A stretch of 64,000 nt of DNA from Flavobacteriales bacterium (lineage in GTDB: Bacteria; Bacteroidota; Bacteroidia; Flavobacteriales_D; Crocinitomicaceae). The notes below the pieces were generated by a model. The model had not been told where the DNA came from, ran no database searches, and was given only the letters and a program-made list of their open reading frames with translations. Position 1 is the stretch's first letter. Every line of letters starts with the position of its first letter. Location of the stretch: assembly GCA_947449575.1 (NCBI GenBank), contig CANFRV010000017.1:22444-86443 (forward strand). Reading direction: 5' to 3'. Made by a program: the position numbers and the translations under genes. Positions 53,164 through 63,139 of this stretch are shown here, piece by piece.

Positions 53164-53622
53164 CTATTCGTTAATGATTAAAAAATCGGGTAGTTCTTCC
53201 AAGTAGATAAATGTCTTATTTTCTCGATCTATTTTACAGAAAACATGTTTTAGTCCATTGGTTAACATCAAATAATCTACATTAAGTTTAAAATTATAAT
53301 GAGCAATTTGTTGAAATACTTTTTCATTTATTGCCACATTTGGAGCTTTACATTCTACAATTAATTTTGGTTTTTGATTGGTTCCGAACACAACTATGTC
53401 GCATCTGCGTGAAAGCGTGTTTATTTTTATGGAAAACTCAGAAATCAACAAACCGAGAGGAATACTTTTACTATTCACTAAAAAATGGATGACATGCTGT
53501 CTGACCCATTCTTCGGGAGTAAGAAGTAGCTTTTTCTTTCTAGAAGCGCACCATACAAAGATATCATCTCCTTTTTTTGAAAGACGTAAATTTGCTTTTG
53601 GTAAGGCTAATGCTTGTATCAT
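53164..53622 (-). CDS. type I restriction HsdR N-terminal-like domain protein
   Basis: A 152-residue stand-alone HSDR_N_2 domain with a PD-(D/E)xK-like core: RRCDIVVFG...PKLIVECKAP (Asp, Glu, Lys in place). Proteins of this type are common in Bacteroidota beside tsaE or alanine dehydrogenase and are not part of a restriction system. A nuclease activity on DNA or RNA is possible but unproven. The start overlaps the alanine dehydrogenase stop by one base. Confidence 0.78.
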   Translation of the reverse strand: MIQALALPKANLRLSKKGDDIFVWCASRKKKLLLTPEEWVRQHVIHFLVNSKSIPLGLLISEFSIKINTLSRRCDIVVFGTNQKPKLIVECKAPNVAINEKVFQQIAHYNFKLNVDYLMLTNGLKHVFCKIDRENKTFIYLEELPDFLIINE

Positions 53623-54836
53623 TAAAGTATGAGCAGTTCGATGTTTTTGTATTTCAAATTAAAAACTTTTCCTAGTACCTCACTGGTTAACACTCCTTTA
53701 TAAATATAAACGCCTCCTCTAAAACCTAAGTCGCCTTTAATTAAATCCTTACAACCTCCACACTCCCCCATTTCTACTAAGATGGGGCCAAAGATATTCG
53801 ATAAAACAAAAGACGCCGTTCTTGCCACTCTTGAAGCAATATTTGGTACACAGTAATGAATCACTCCATGTTTCACAAACGTTGGATCATTATGATTTGT
53901 CACTCTGGAAGTTTCAAAACATCCTCCTTGATCTATGCTGACGTCAATTAAAACGGATCCAGCTTTCATTCCTTCGATCATTTCTTCTGAAACGACACAG
54001 GGGGTTCGGCCCAAGGGAGCTCTCAAAGCACCGATCACAACATCAGCACGTTTAAGTGCTTTTTCTAATACTTTTGGTTGAATAACTGACGTATAAATAC
54101 GCGTACTCGAGTTATTTTGAAGTCTACGAAGTCTCGACAATGAATTGTCAAATACTTTGACGGAAGCTCCTAATCCTAAGGCGGCTCTGACGGCATAATC
54201 ACCAACGGTGCCCGCTCCAATGACAACCACCTCTGCAGGCTGAACACCGGTAATTCCACCCAGCATAATTCCTTTTCCTGTGCTGTAACACGAAAGTAAT
54301 TCTCCTGCAATTAAGATCGATGTTGTCCCAGCAATTTCACTCATTGCTCTAACAACAGGGAAAACTCCTTCTTCATCTCGAATGTAATCCCACGCAATGG
54401 CAGTGATTTTCTTTTGCATTAATTTCTGCAAAATTACTTTTGGCTGAATTGAAATTTGCAATGCTGAAATCAACGTTTGATTTCCTGTCATCATATCAAC
54501 TTCTTCCTCAGATGGCGGACCTACCTTAAAAATGATATCGCATTTAAAAATCTCACTTGAATCATGACAAATTTCAGCGCCTGCTTCAGAATAATCTCGG
54601 TCGGAAAAATTGGACATTTCTCCACTCTTTGATTCAATTTTAACTCTATGTCCATGTAAAACTAAAATAGAAACTGCTTCAGGTACCAACGCTACACGTT
54701 TTTCTTGAAAGAAAGTTTCTTTCGGAATACCAATAAATAATTTTCCTTTTTTTGGTGTAATCTCGAGCATTTCCTCCTTCGGAAGTAAACTCCCTTGCTG
54801 CATCAAGTGTTTTAGAATTTCTGGATCTGTAATCAT
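53622..54836 (-). CDS. ald: alanine dehydrogenase
   Basis: A 404-residue NAD-dependent enzyme interconverting alanine and pyruvate plus ammonia. Motifs: GIPKETFFQEKRVALVPEA, KSGEMSNFSDRDYSEAG, GVQPAEVVVIGAGTVGDYAVR (NAD-binding) and VIGALRAPLGRTP, DVSIDQGGCFETS. ATG at 54836 is chosen because it fits the family start and avoids overlap with tsaE; an in-frame start at 54893 would add 19 residues. An NAD(P) transhydrogenase alpha subunit is related but longer and different in the N-terminus. Confidence 0.88.
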   Translation of the reverse strand: MITDPEILKHLMQQGSLLPKEEMLEITPKKGKLFIGIPKETFFQEKRVALVPEAVSILVLHGHRVKIESKSGEMSNFSDRDYSEAGAEICHDSSEIFKCDIIFKVGPPSEEEVDMMTGNQTLISALQISIQPKVILQKLMQKKITAIAWDYIRDEEGVFPVVRAMSEIAGTTSILIAGELLSCYSTGKGIMLGGITGVQPAEVVVIGAGTVGDYAVRAALGLGASVKVFDNSLSRLRRLQNNSSTRIYTSVIQPKVLEKALKRADVVIGALRAPLGRTPCVVSEEMIEGMKAGSVLIDVSIDQGGCFETSRVTNHNDPTFVKHGVIHYCVPNIASRVARTASFVLSNIFGPILVEMGECGGCKDLIKGDLGFRGGVYIYKGVLTSEVLGKVFNLKYKNIELLIL

Positions 54837-54882
54837 TTCATTCAAGTATGAGAATTTAGAGTTTAAATATAAGAGATAATTG

Positions 54883-55305
54883 TTAAATATCAATACTTAT
54901 TTTTCTTTCTCCTCTCTCATTTACATTTATAGTTACCCAAATTGTGTGTTCAGGTAATAGATTTGCTATTTTTTCTGGCCATTCTATAAAACAATAACCA
55001 TCCCCGTACAACATTTCTTCAATCCCGATATCAAAAGCTTCCTCTTCTGATTGTAGACGAAAGAGATCAAAATGGTAAATTTTACCGAAAGCAGGAGTGT
55101 TATAACTATTAACCAGCGAATACGTAGGGGAACCTTGCCTATCCTCTACTCCCATGGCTTGCAACAAAGAAAGGATAAACGTCGTTTTTCCCGCCCCCAT
55201 TTCACCGCTAAAGGCGAAAATTTTTCGATTAGACGTTTCTTCTAAAAATCTCATTGCCGCTATAGGCAAATCGTTCAAAGTATTTATTTCAATAGTCATT
55301 TTCAT
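54883..55305 (-). CDS. tsaE: tRNA threonylcarbamoyladenosine biosynthesis ATPase
   Basis: A 140-residue P-loop protein of the t6A37 tRNA modification pathway. Walker A FSGEMGAGKTTFI, then SPTYSLVNSY, FDLFRL and the terminal FIEWPEKI. It works with TsaB, TsaC and TsaD, none of which is in this window; mtaB at 12991 acts on the product. Confidence 0.93.
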   Translation of the reverse strand: MKMTIEINTLNDLPIAAMRFLEETSNRKIFAFSGEMGAGKTTFILSLLQAMGVEDRQGSPTYSLVNSYNTPAFGKIYHFDLFRLQSEEEAFDIGIEEMLYGDGYCFIEWPEKIANLLPEHTIWVTINVNERGERKISIDI

Positions 55306-55386
55306 TCTTTTTCTTGAAACGAATTTACGGCATTCGTTCCAGCTGATCTTTATTTGGCTTTTAATTCATCACAAAGTATCTGTTTA

Positions 55387-56931
55387 CTATTTTGGTTGCA
55401 ACACAACGAAAGGAATCAAGATTTCTTCCAGGGAAATACCACCATGCTGAAATGTATCTCCGTAATGATTGACAAAATGATTGAAATTATTTGGATACAC
55501 AAAGAAATCATTCTCTTTTGCAAAAACAAATTCAGCTGACATAGCACCTTTAGGAAGAAAAGCATCTTGCGGATTTTTGACCTGAAAAACTTCTTTTTCT
55601 TTGTACGTCATTCCTCTGCCTACTTTGTATCGAAGATTGGAATTTAAGTTTCTATCGCCCACAATCTTTATTGGGTTCGTCACCTTGATAGTTCCATGAT
55701 CGGTCGTGATAATTAACTTGCATTTTGAATCAGCAATTTTCTTGATAATATCTTGCAAGGGTGAATGCTCAAACCAAGAAACGGTCAAAGATCGGTAGGC
55801 GGCTTCATCATCCGCTAATTCTTTGATCACTTTCATTTCTGTTCTAGCGTGAGAAAGCATATCAACAAAATTATAGACAACGACATTTAAATCATTATCC
55901 TTCAACTCATTGAATGTGTCTACTAATTTCTTTCCACCATCATAGCTTGTGATTTTAGTATAAGACCATTTTATATTTTTGTTCAATCGCTTTAGGTTGG
56001 TCTCCAATAATTCCTTTTCAAACATATTTTTACCTCCCTCTTCTTCTTCAGTCACCCAAAGTTTTGGATATAATTTTTGAATTTCTGAAGGCATTAAACC
56101 AGCAAACAAAGCATTTCTAGCATAATGAGTGGCAGTAGGTAAAATTGAAAAAATCACATCATCTTCTTCAATTGTAAAATATTTTAGAAAAATTGGTTTC
56201 AACATTTCCCATTGATCATAGCGCAGATTGTCAATCACAACCATAGCCACTTTCCCTTCTGACAACCTTGGCGCCACTCTATTTTTAATAATTGTGTGAA
56301 TCATTTGAGGAGCCTCTTCTTTGCCATTCAACCAATCTTCATAGTTGTTCTCAATAAACCTTGAAAAAAGTGAATTTGCTTCCTTTTTCTGCATATTGAG
56401 AATTTCTCGCATACCAGAATCTTCGATTTTCTCCAATTCAAGCTCCCAATACACCAATTTCTTAAACATATCAATCCATTCATCGGCATCCATTCGATTA
56501 TTGAGAGCCATTCCGAGTTGCCTAAAATCTTGTTGGTAATTAGAATTCGTCTTTTGAGACACTAATTTATTTTGATCTAGGTTCTTCTTAATCGTCAATA
56601 AAATCTGATTTGGATTGACTGGCTTGATCAAATAATCGGCAATTTTACTTCCGATTGCCTCTTCCATGATTGACTCTTCTTCACTTTTCGTAATCATCAC
56701 AACGGGAATAAATGGCTTTTCTTCTTTGATTTGCACCAACGCTTCTAGCCCAGAAATTCCTGGCATATTTTCATCTAAAAATATAATGTCGTAATTATTT
56801 TCACTGCTTTTCTCCACAGCATCAGCACCATTGTTGACCGTATCTACTGAATAACCTTTTGATTCGAGAAACATTAAATGTGGTTTCAATAGATCAATTT
56901 CATCATCTGCCCAAAGTATTTTCACTTGCAT
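55387..56931 (-). CDS. porX: PorX, type IX secretion response regulator with PglZ-type phosphatase domain
   Basis: A 514-residue two-domain protein. Receiver domain (1-120): WADDEIDLL, phosphoacceptor FLDENMPGISG (Asp53) and LIKPV with the conserved lysine. C-terminal PglZ/alkaline-phosphatase-like domain (~200-514): VMVVIDNLRYDQW, FVDMLSHAR and TTDHGTIKV with the metal ligands. In Porphyromonas PorX and the kinase PorY control T9SS genes; the effector domain hydrolyses nucleotides or binds signals. PorY is not adjacent. Confidence 0.92.
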   Translation of the reverse strand: MQVKILWADDEIDLLKPHLMFLESKGYSVDTVNNGADAVEKSSENNYDIIFLDENMPGISGLEALVQIKEEKPFIPVVMITKSEEESIMEEAIGSKIADYLIKPVNPNQILLTIKKNLDQNKLVSQKTNSNYQQDFRQLGMALNNRMDADEWIDMFKKLVYWELELEKIEDSGMREILNMQKKEANSLFSRFIENNYEDWLNGKEEAPQMIHTIIKNRVAPRLSEGKVAMVVIDNLRYDQWEMLKPIFLKYFTIEEDDVIFSILPTATHYARNALFAGLMPSEIQKLYPKLWVTEEEEGGKNMFEKELLETNLKRLNKNIKWSYTKITSYDGGKKLVDTFNELKDNDLNVVVYNFVDMLSHARTEMKVIKELADDEAAYRSLTVSWFEHSPLQDIIKKIADSKCKLIITTDHGTIKVTNPIKIVGDRNLNSNLRYKVGRGMTYKEKEVFQVKNPQDAFLPKGAMSAEFVFAKENDFFVYPNNFNHFVNHYGDTFQHGGISLEEILIPFVVLQPK

Positions 56932-56974
56932 GTGCTTGATATTTTATAAATTTGACGTTACGGAATCCTAATAA

Positions 56975-57004
56975 TTGCTTTTTTTAGAATTCCTTTTAAC
57001 TTTT
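56975..57004 (+). promoter_or_regulatory. promoter of the HD protein gene (TTG, 19 bp, TAACTTTT)
   Basis: TTG at 56975-56977, TAACTTTT at 56997-57004, spacer 19 bp, ATG 7 bases later. Confidence 0.45.
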
Positions 57005-57011
57005 AATAATT

Positions 57012-58256
57012 ATGCATTCTCGTCCAAATTTAACAAGAAATAATAAGAAGAAAATAATTAACGACCCAATCTATGGTTTTATTTCAATTCCAGATGAGTT
57101 TATTTTCGATCTAATTGAACATCCATTTTTTCAACGGTTGAGAAGAATCGCTCAGTTAGGCACGACAAGTTTAGTATATCCAGGTGCATTACACACACGA
57201 TTTCATCACGTAATTGGAGCTATGCACTTGATGACGAATGCTATAACTACGATCCGAAGAAAAGGACATGAAATTACGGCAGATGAAGAAAGAGCTGTTT
57301 TAATTGCGATTCTTTTGCATGATATTGGCCATGGTCCATTTTCGCACGCGTTGGAATATGATATCGTAAATGGTGTTAGTCATGAAGATATTTCTAGTTT
57401 TTTTATTGAACGAATCAGTGAGGAATTTGATGGAAAATTAGATCTCGCATTGAAAATTTTTCAAAACGTCTATAAAAAACCGTTTTTACATCAATTAGTT
57501 TCTAGTCAGCTGGACATGGATCGCTTGGATTATCTAAACCGCGATAGTTTTTATACCGGTGTAAGCGAAGGAATTATTGGCAGTGAACGCATCATTGAAA
57601 TGTTGAATGTTCATGAAGGGAATTTGGTTTTGGAAGAAAAAGGCATTTATTCCATTGAAAAATTCATTGTTGCCCGTCGTCTGATGTATTGGCAAGTATA
57701 TTTGCATAAAACCGTGGTAGCAGGTGAATTTATGCTTATTCATATTTTACGAAGAGCAAAACATTTAGTGCAACGAGGAGAAATCCTTTTTGCCAGTCCC
57801 GCTTTATCTTTTTTTCTAACAAGTGATATTCAACTTGATGATTTCAAAAAGAATCCTACTGTTTTAAATACGTTTGCACAATTAGATGATTACGATATCC
57901 TTGGAGCGATAAAAGTGTGGCAAACATCATCAGATAAAGTTTTATCACTCTTGGCAACTCGTTTGGTCAATCGGAAATTATTTAAAATCGAAATTGGGAA
58001 AGAACCTTTCTCAAATGATAGAATTCAAGCCGAAAAAGAACTTGCAATGGAACGTTTCGGTTTGACAGAAGAAGAATCTGTTTACTTCGTATATTCTGAA
58101 GTTTTGACAAATAATGCTTACAATCAAACCAAAGAAAACATTAATTTATTGATGAAAGACGGAACTGTACTGGACTTATCTGCAGCCTCAGACAATTTAA
58201 ATATTTCTGCGTTAGCGCAACCAGTAGCCAAGTATTGTTTGTGCTATTGCGGATAA
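57012..58256 (+). CDS. HD-domain protein, dGTPase-like
   Basis: A 414-residue metal-dependent phosphohydrolase of the SAMHD1/YdhJ type. The metal motif is H...HD...D: ARFHHVIG (RFHHVIGAMHL), AILLHDIGHGPFSHALE and SQLDMDRLDYLNRDS. This group usually acts on nucleotides such as dGTP; the substrate is not decided by sequence. It begins with a highly conserved KKIINDPIYGFI motif. It is divergent from porX. Confidence 0.88.
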   Translation: MHSRPNLTRNNKKKIINDPIYGFISIPDEFIFDLIEHPFFQRLRRIAQLGTTSLVYPGALHTRFHHVIGAMHLMTNAITTIRRKGHEITADEERAVLIAILLHDIGHGPFSHALEYDIVNGVSHEDISSFFIERISEEFDGKLDLALKIFQNVYKKPFLHQLVSSQLDMDRLDYLNRDSFYTGVSEGIIGSERIIEMLNVHEGNLVLEEKGIYSIEKFIVARRLMYWQVYLHKTVVAGEFMLIHILRRAKHLVQRGEILFASPALSFFLTSDIQLDDFKKNPTVLNTFAQLDDYDILGAIKVWQTSSDKVLSLLATRLVNRKLFKIEIGKEPFSNDRIQAEKELAMERFGLTEEESVYFVYSEVLTNNAYNQTKENINLLMKDGTVLDLSAASDNLNISALAQPVAKYCLCYCG

Positions 58257-58364
58257 AACGAGTGAATTATTTTCTTTATTTGATTCTTTAAGCATTCCAA
58301 TTAAAAAATTATATTTGTCACTGATTGAACTAAAATTCATTCGTTTTTTTTGCAAACAATAGCT

Positions 58365-60407
58365 ATGAAGTTTCTTTGTGTTTTTCTTGTAAGTATGCCT
58401 TTTTTTTCTATTTCTCAAGAATATGAGACTGAATACATTGATACAAGTAAAACGAAAGTACTTGAAGAAATTATCGTCACATCTTATCGATCAGAATCAC
58501 TGCGAGAAACATCTTTAAATATTACCTCATTGAAAATTGACAGTTTATCGCGCTACGGAAATTTCAATTTAACTGACCTTTTAGCAAAAACCCCAGGAGT
58601 AAATATGCTTTCTACCGGAATTGCTATCGCTAAACCTGTTATTAGAGGACTTTATGGAAATAGAGTGTTAATGTTAATTTCAGGTTTAAAATTCGATAAT
58701 CAGCAGTGGCAAGAAGAACATGGCTTGGGTTTATCCGATGTCGGGCTTTCTAAAGTAGAATTAATTAAAGGTCCAATGAGTGTTTTGTATGGGACAGAAG
58801 CTATGGGAGGAATAATTAATCTAATCGAGGAAGAAAAACCAAAAACAAACACCAAAGAAAGTGACTTTTCAATAAGACTCAACAGTAACACTGCGGGAGG
58901 TTTAATGCAGTATGGTTATAAAGCAAATTATGGAAAAAAATGGTTTAGGTTCAGAGTAGGAATTGATAATAACGCTGATTATTCGGATGGCACTAATAAA
59001 CGTGTATTAAATAGTCGATTTGATGGTTACCAAATAAAATCCACGTATGGTTTCATTAAGAAAAATTGGACCAGTACAAATAATTACATGGGAACTTTCA
59101 ACCGCTATGGATTTATTTTCAATGATGTATATACTTTCATTGATGCGGACGCGAGATTTAGCAGAAAATTAAATGTAAATCCATGTCATTTAGTTTTATT
59201 AAATATTCTTTCTTCTGAAAATAAAATTCAATTAAAAGATAGTTCAAAGTTATTTCTAAATTTTGGTATCCAATCCAATCAGCGCATGGAAAATGAAGGA
59301 GGAGGCGCGATTAGTTTGAACATGCACCTTTTGACGATTCAATACTTATTAAAATGGGAAAAAAGTCTAAATCAACACAACAAATTAATACTATCCAACC
59401 TTGGTTCATTTGAAAACAACACCAACTTTGGTTCAAGAAAAATCGTGCCAGATGCGAATATGCAGGAATCAAATATTTCTGCTTACCTTGAATCGAGCTA
59501 TAAAGGAAAATTGGTGTTCGAAAATGGAATGGGAATAGGCGAAAAAATAATTCAAACGCTGCTCACTCCGACTGTCAATACACCTCAAAAAGACATTCAC
59601 CCATTTACAAAAATTACTCCCAATTATAATTTATATTCAGGAATGACATTCTTTCCTTCCATTAAATTTAATGTAAAACTAAATCTTGCAACAGGAGTTC
59701 GCGTCCCTAACCTAGCTGAATTATCTTCCAATGGATTGCATGAAGGAGTTTTTACCTATGAGGTGGGGGATCCTAAAATGAAAAATGAACAAAACGTTTC
59801 TTTCAATGTTTTTGCGAATTATAAATTAAAAAAAGTTGAATTCTCGCTTAGCCCTTTTTACAATTATTTCTTAAATTATGTTTATTTAGCTCCAACTGCT
59901 GAAACATGGTATGGCTTTCCCTTGTATAGATATAAGCAACAAAATGCTATTCAATATGGAACGGAAACCACCCTTACATTCAGACCAATTGAAAAAATTT
60001 CCACAAAAATCTCCTACTCGGGAATGATATCAAAGACCATTGATGGAAATTATACACCCTACATTCCAGCTCAAAAAATAAGTTCTAGTATACACTATCT
60101 ATTCCATATAAGTAATCATAGCCCTATTCAATTTTATACGAATGCTGATTTTTATTTTAAACAATATAACATTGCTCCAAATGAAATTAAAACGGGACAA
60201 TATTGGCTTTGGAACGCAGGAGCTTCAGCTACATTTACTGGAAAAACTGTGACATACATTTTTACGATGTCTGGAAACAACTTATTAAATGTTGCCTATT
60301 ATGATCACCTTTCTCGCTTCAAATATTTTGGTTTGCTAAATATTGGTCGTAACATTGCAGTGAACATTAAAATAAAATTTAATGAAAAACAAGTAAAAGG
60401 CAAATGA
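58365..60407 (+). CDS. TonB-dependent outer-membrane receptor
   Basis: A 680-residue outer-membrane transporter. Signal peptide (MKFLCVFLVSMPFFSISQ), then the plug domain (VLEEIIVTSYRS, LLAKTPGVNMLSTG, KPVIRGLYGNRVLMLISGLKF, VELIKGPMSVLYGTEAMGGI), then a ~22-strand barrel ending with an aromatic-terminated strand region. The ATG at 58365 gives a clean signal peptide. The barrel carries no SusD partner, so it is likely a metal/siderophore-type receptor rather than a glycan one. It overlaps the next gene by 4 bases. Confidence 0.9.
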   Translation: MKFLCVFLVSMPFFSISQEYETEYIDTSKTKVLEEIIVTSYRSESLRETSLNITSLKIDSLSRYGNFNLTDLLAKTPGVNMLSTGIAIAKPVIRGLYGNRVLMLISGLKFDNQQWQEEHGLGLSDVGLSKVELIKGPMSVLYGTEAMGGIINLIEEEKPKTNTKESDFSIRLNSNTAGGLMQYGYKANYGKKWFRFRVGIDNNADYSDGTNKRVLNSRFDGYQIKSTYGFIKKNWTSTNNYMGTFNRYGFIFNDVYTFIDADARFSRKLNVNPCHLVLLNILSSENKIQLKDSSKLFLNFGIQSNQRMENEGGGAISLNMHLLTIQYLLKWEKSLNQHNKLILSNLGSFENNTNFGSRKIVPDANMQESNISAYLESSYKGKLVFENGMGIGEKIIQTLLTPTVNTPQKDIHPFTKITPNYNLYSGMTFFPSIKFNVKLNLATGVRVPNLAELSSNGLHEGVFTYEVGDPKMKNEQNVSFNVFANYKLKKVEFSLSPFYNYFLNYVYLAPTAETWYGFPLYRYKQQNAIQYGTETTLTFRPIEKISTKISYSGMISKTIDGNYTPYIPAQKISSSIHYLFHISNHSPIQFYTNADFYFKQYNIAPNEIKTGQYWLWNAGASATFTGKTVTYIFTMSGNNLLNVAYYDHLSRFKYFGLLNIGRNIAVNIKIKFNEKQVKGK

Positions 60408-60913
60408 ATAAGATTTTCCCCATACTATTTCTACTTATTTGGATTATCCAATCTATTGGTTCGTTGATCTGCTTTGAAATTCAAAAATCAACGAATAGAA
60501 AGCAAGTTGAACAAAAAATAAAAACTGAACAAATCAAACATATTCAGCACTTTATATTTACCAAAAATGAAAAAATAAATTGGGAACTAAACAGCAAAGA
60601 ATTCAAGAGAAATGGCAAATTATATGACGTTCTTACCCTAAAAAAAGAAAAAGGAATTACTTCTATAAGTTGTATAGCAGATGCAGTAGAAGATGCTATT
60701 GTTTTGAACTTTCAGAAATCAAAAGAAGGTCAAAAAAATAAAAAGGAAAATGAAAACTATAAAAAAATAAAGTTAATTACCCCACTCCTAACCGATGATG
60801 CACCTATCTTTTCAATTGTATATTCTGAAAAAATACTGGTACATTTTAAAAATACTAATTATATAAATCCATTTCAATCGGTACATTCTCCCCCTCCTAT
60901 TTTTCTGGTATAA
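60404..60913 (+). CDS. small membrane-anchored hypothetical protein coupled to the TonB receptor
   Basis: A 169-residue protein with one N-terminal membrane segment (FPILFLLIWIIQSIGSLICF) and a lysine-rich extracytoplasmic part; the end is FQSVHSPPPIFLV. The RKQVEQKIKTEQIKHIQHF helix and terminal HSPPP motif resemble a group of small proteins that accompany TonB receptors in Bacteroidota. Function not known. It overlaps the receptor stop by 4 bases, so it is translated with it. Confidence 0.65.
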   Translation: MNKIFPILFLLIWIIQSIGSLICFEIQKSTNRKQVEQKIKTEQIKHIQHFIFTKNEKINWELNSKEFKRNGKLYDVLTLKKEKGITSISCIADAVEDAIVLNFQKSKEGQKNKKENENYKKIKLITPLLTDDAPIFSIVYSEKILVHFKNTNYINPFQSVHSPPPIFLV

Positions 60914-60999
60914 TTTGCTCAACTTAATCACCAAAAAAATAAAATTTATTCTTTTATGTTCATGTCACGTGGATATAATTATCATCTTATACAAAAAAA

Positions 61000-61410
61000 A
61001 TGAAAAACTCAATAAAATTAGTTGCACTATTAGCGATTGCTACACTAACATTTAACTCTTGTGAAAAAGATAGTGGAACACTACCAACAATAAGCTTTAA
61101 AGCTGGTTCTGCATACGTTAGCACAGATGTTACAAAAGCAGTGGGAAGTAGTATTCTTTTTGGAATCGATGCTGCAAAGTCCGAAAAAAGAGACGTTTTG
61201 AAAAAATTTGATGTTTCAATATCTGTTAATGGAGGAACGGCAGTTTCAGTTTTTACGAAAGATTTAACGGGTAATGAACAAGATAATTATTCGTATGAAT
61301 ATTCAACTTTAGCTGGTTCTGTCGCTGGACAAACATGTAAATATACTTTTACGGTGACAAATCGTGATGGTTTGGTGAATCAAATATTTTCAACTGTTAC
61401 AGCACAATAA
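61000..61410 (+). CDS. small lipoprotein, hypothetical
   Basis: A 136-residue lipoprotein: signal peptide with lipobox TFNSCEKD (Cys20), followed by a beta-rich domain resembling an immunoglobulin-like or carbohydrate-binding fold (SFKAGSAYVS..., KFDVSISVNGG, YTFTVTNRDG). It follows the receptor pair by 86 bp and ends at a terminator, so the three may form one unit. Role unknown. Confidence 0.7.
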   Translation: MKNSIKLVALLAIATLTFNSCEKDSGTLPTISFKAGSAYVSTDVTKAVGSSILFGIDAAKSEKRDVLKKFDVSISVNGGTAVSVFTKDLTGNEQDNYSYEYSTLAGSVAGQTCKYTFTVTNRDGLVNQIFSTVTAQ

Positions 61411-61425
61411 TTTATTTTTCTAATT

Positions 61426-61459
61426 AAAAATCCTGGTTATTCATTTAATCAGGATTTTT
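61426..61459 (+). terminator. Rho-independent terminator after the lipoprotein gene
   Basis: Stem AAAAATCCTG/CAGGATTTTT (61426-61435 with 61450-61459) followed by T-run. Confidence 0.85.
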
Positions 61460-61576
61460 TTTTATCAAGATAATTTATCACTTAACTTGCGTATATCCAC
61501 CCAATTTTAGAAATAGACGCCATAATTTTCTTTTATACATCAACTTTTTCATTAACTTAAGTAAGAAAAATTGACC

Positions 61577-62998
61577 ATGAAAGAGAATCCAATAACAAAA
61601 TCACCTATTAATCAAACTATTACCACTAAAAAAAGTTCATACAACGAGATTAAGATAGAAGTGTTTGAGCGACGTATTTTTTTAAAAATTCCGAAAAACG
61701 AAGCCGATATTGCATTTGTTCGTAAAATACAATTTGTGAAATGGGACAACAATTGGTTTCATTGGATAATTCCCAACTATCCAGGCAACCTATCTTTGCT
61801 TCAAACCTACTTTAGTGGGAGAATAGATTCTTTTATTGAACACCAGAGCGAAATGCTAGAAATAAAGCCATTAGAGGAAAAAATATTAAAAAAGAGAGAC
61901 GACGTTTTACTGATAAAAACAAAAAACAATCGCTTAAGAATCCTATTTGGGTTTAATCAAAAGCTACTTCAAACGATAAAAAAAATACCTTATAATAGTT
62001 GGGATGGTAAAAACAAATGGTGGTCTATCCCTTATTCAGATTCATTTAAAGATCTTATATTGCAACAAATAGATGAGTTAGGTCTTTCTGTGATCTATAA
62101 AGAAGAAGCCACAGAAGCGCCAAATACACACAAGCGTATAACTGCTTTTGATATTCCAAATTACAAGCAATGTCCGGAGGATTTTATCCTGAAATTAAAG
62201 GAATTGAGATACAGTTTAAATACCGAAAAGACCTATAAATTTGCCTTAGAAGATTATATCAATTACCATCATACAATTGACATTGACAAGCTAAACGAAA
62301 GTCATATTCAATCCTTCCTTAGACATCTTGTGATGGAGCGAAATGTATCCACTTCGTATCAAAACCAAGCCATCAATGCTGTAAAATTTTATTATGAACG
62401 AGTATTAGGCGGTCAACGAAAAACGTATTTTATCGATCGACCAAAAAAAGAAAAAACATTACCAGTGGTTCTAAGCGAAGAAGAAATCATGCTTATTTTA
62501 CGCAGTGTAACGAATATAAAACACAAAGCAATTCTAATGATTATCTATTCTGCAGGCTTGCGTATTTCAGAATGCATTAATTTAAAAATCAAAGACATAG
62601 ATTCTCATAGAATGCAAATTCGAGTTGAACAATCAAAAGGAAAGAAAGACCGTTACACCCTTTTAGCTACAAAAACTTTACACGTGTTAAGAGATTATTT
62701 TAAAGAATATCGACCCAAAGAATTCCTATTTGAAGGACAAGATAGCGGATGCTATTCAGCTAGAAGCATTCAAAATATTTTCCGAGATGCTGTTGAAAGA
62801 GTAAAAATAAACAAGAAAGTAAGTGTTCATTCTCTCAGGCATAGTTTTGCAACGCATTTACTTGAGAATGGAACAAATTTAAGGTACATACAAAGTTTAT
62901 TAGGGCACGCGAATAGCAAAACTACTGAAATATACACACATGTTACCACAAAGGGATTTGAAAATTTAAAAAGTCCTTTGGATAATTTGGATATCTAA
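61577..62998 (+). CDS. tyrosine recombinase with duplicated N-terminal module
   Basis: A 473-residue site-specific recombinase. Residues ~20-180 hold two repeats of about 70 residues, each ending in a W-x-I-P motif (NNWFHWIIPNYPG and KNKWWSIPYSDS), resembling a HARP-like fold. Then a SAM-like core-binding domain (~200-280) and the catalytic domain: AGLRISECINL (first Arg), KGKKDRYTLL (Lys), HSLRHSFATHL (HxxR), LLGHANSKTTEIYTHV with the nucleophile Tyr. All catalytic residues are present. The catalytic part resembles XerD/IntI-type enzymes. Start ATG at 61577; a TTG at 61571 is less likely. A cassette-like gene follows. Confidence 0.87.
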   Translation: MKENPITKSPINQTITTKKSSYNEIKIEVFERRIFLKIPKNEADIAFVRKIQFVKWDNNWFHWIIPNYPGNLSLLQTYFSGRIDSFIEHQSEMLEIKPLEEKILKKRDDVLLIKTKNNRLRILFGFNQKLLQTIKKIPYNSWDGKNKWWSIPYSDSFKDLILQQIDELGLSVIYKEEATEAPNTHKRITAFDIPNYKQCPEDFILKLKELRYSLNTEKTYKFALEDYINYHHTIDIDKLNESHIQSFLRHLVMERNVSTSYQNQAINAVKFYYERVLGGQRKTYFIDRPKKEKTLPVVLSEEEIMLILRSVTNIKHKAILMIIYSAGLRISECINLKIKDIDSHRMQIRVEQSKGKKDRYTLLATKTLHVLRDYFKEYRPKEFLFEGQDSGCYSARSIQNIFRDAVERVKINKKVSVHSLRHSFATHLLENGTNLRYIQSLLGHANSKTTEIYTHVTTKGFENLKSPLDNLDI

Positions 62999-63139
62999 AA
63001 AATAAATGTAATTTAGAAGAAAAATTGTAAAAAGTATGAACCTACCGCTTAAGCTATTCATTAATAAAGAGTCACAATCGGGAGAAATCGGATATATTAC
63101 TGATTTTAAACATATTAATAGATATAGATATAGTGGATA

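Noticed and set aside
53164..53622. Restriction-modification system
   Set aside because: Only the HsdR N-terminal-like domain is present; no HsdM, HsdS or helicase motor is adjacent, and the neighbours are housekeeping genes.
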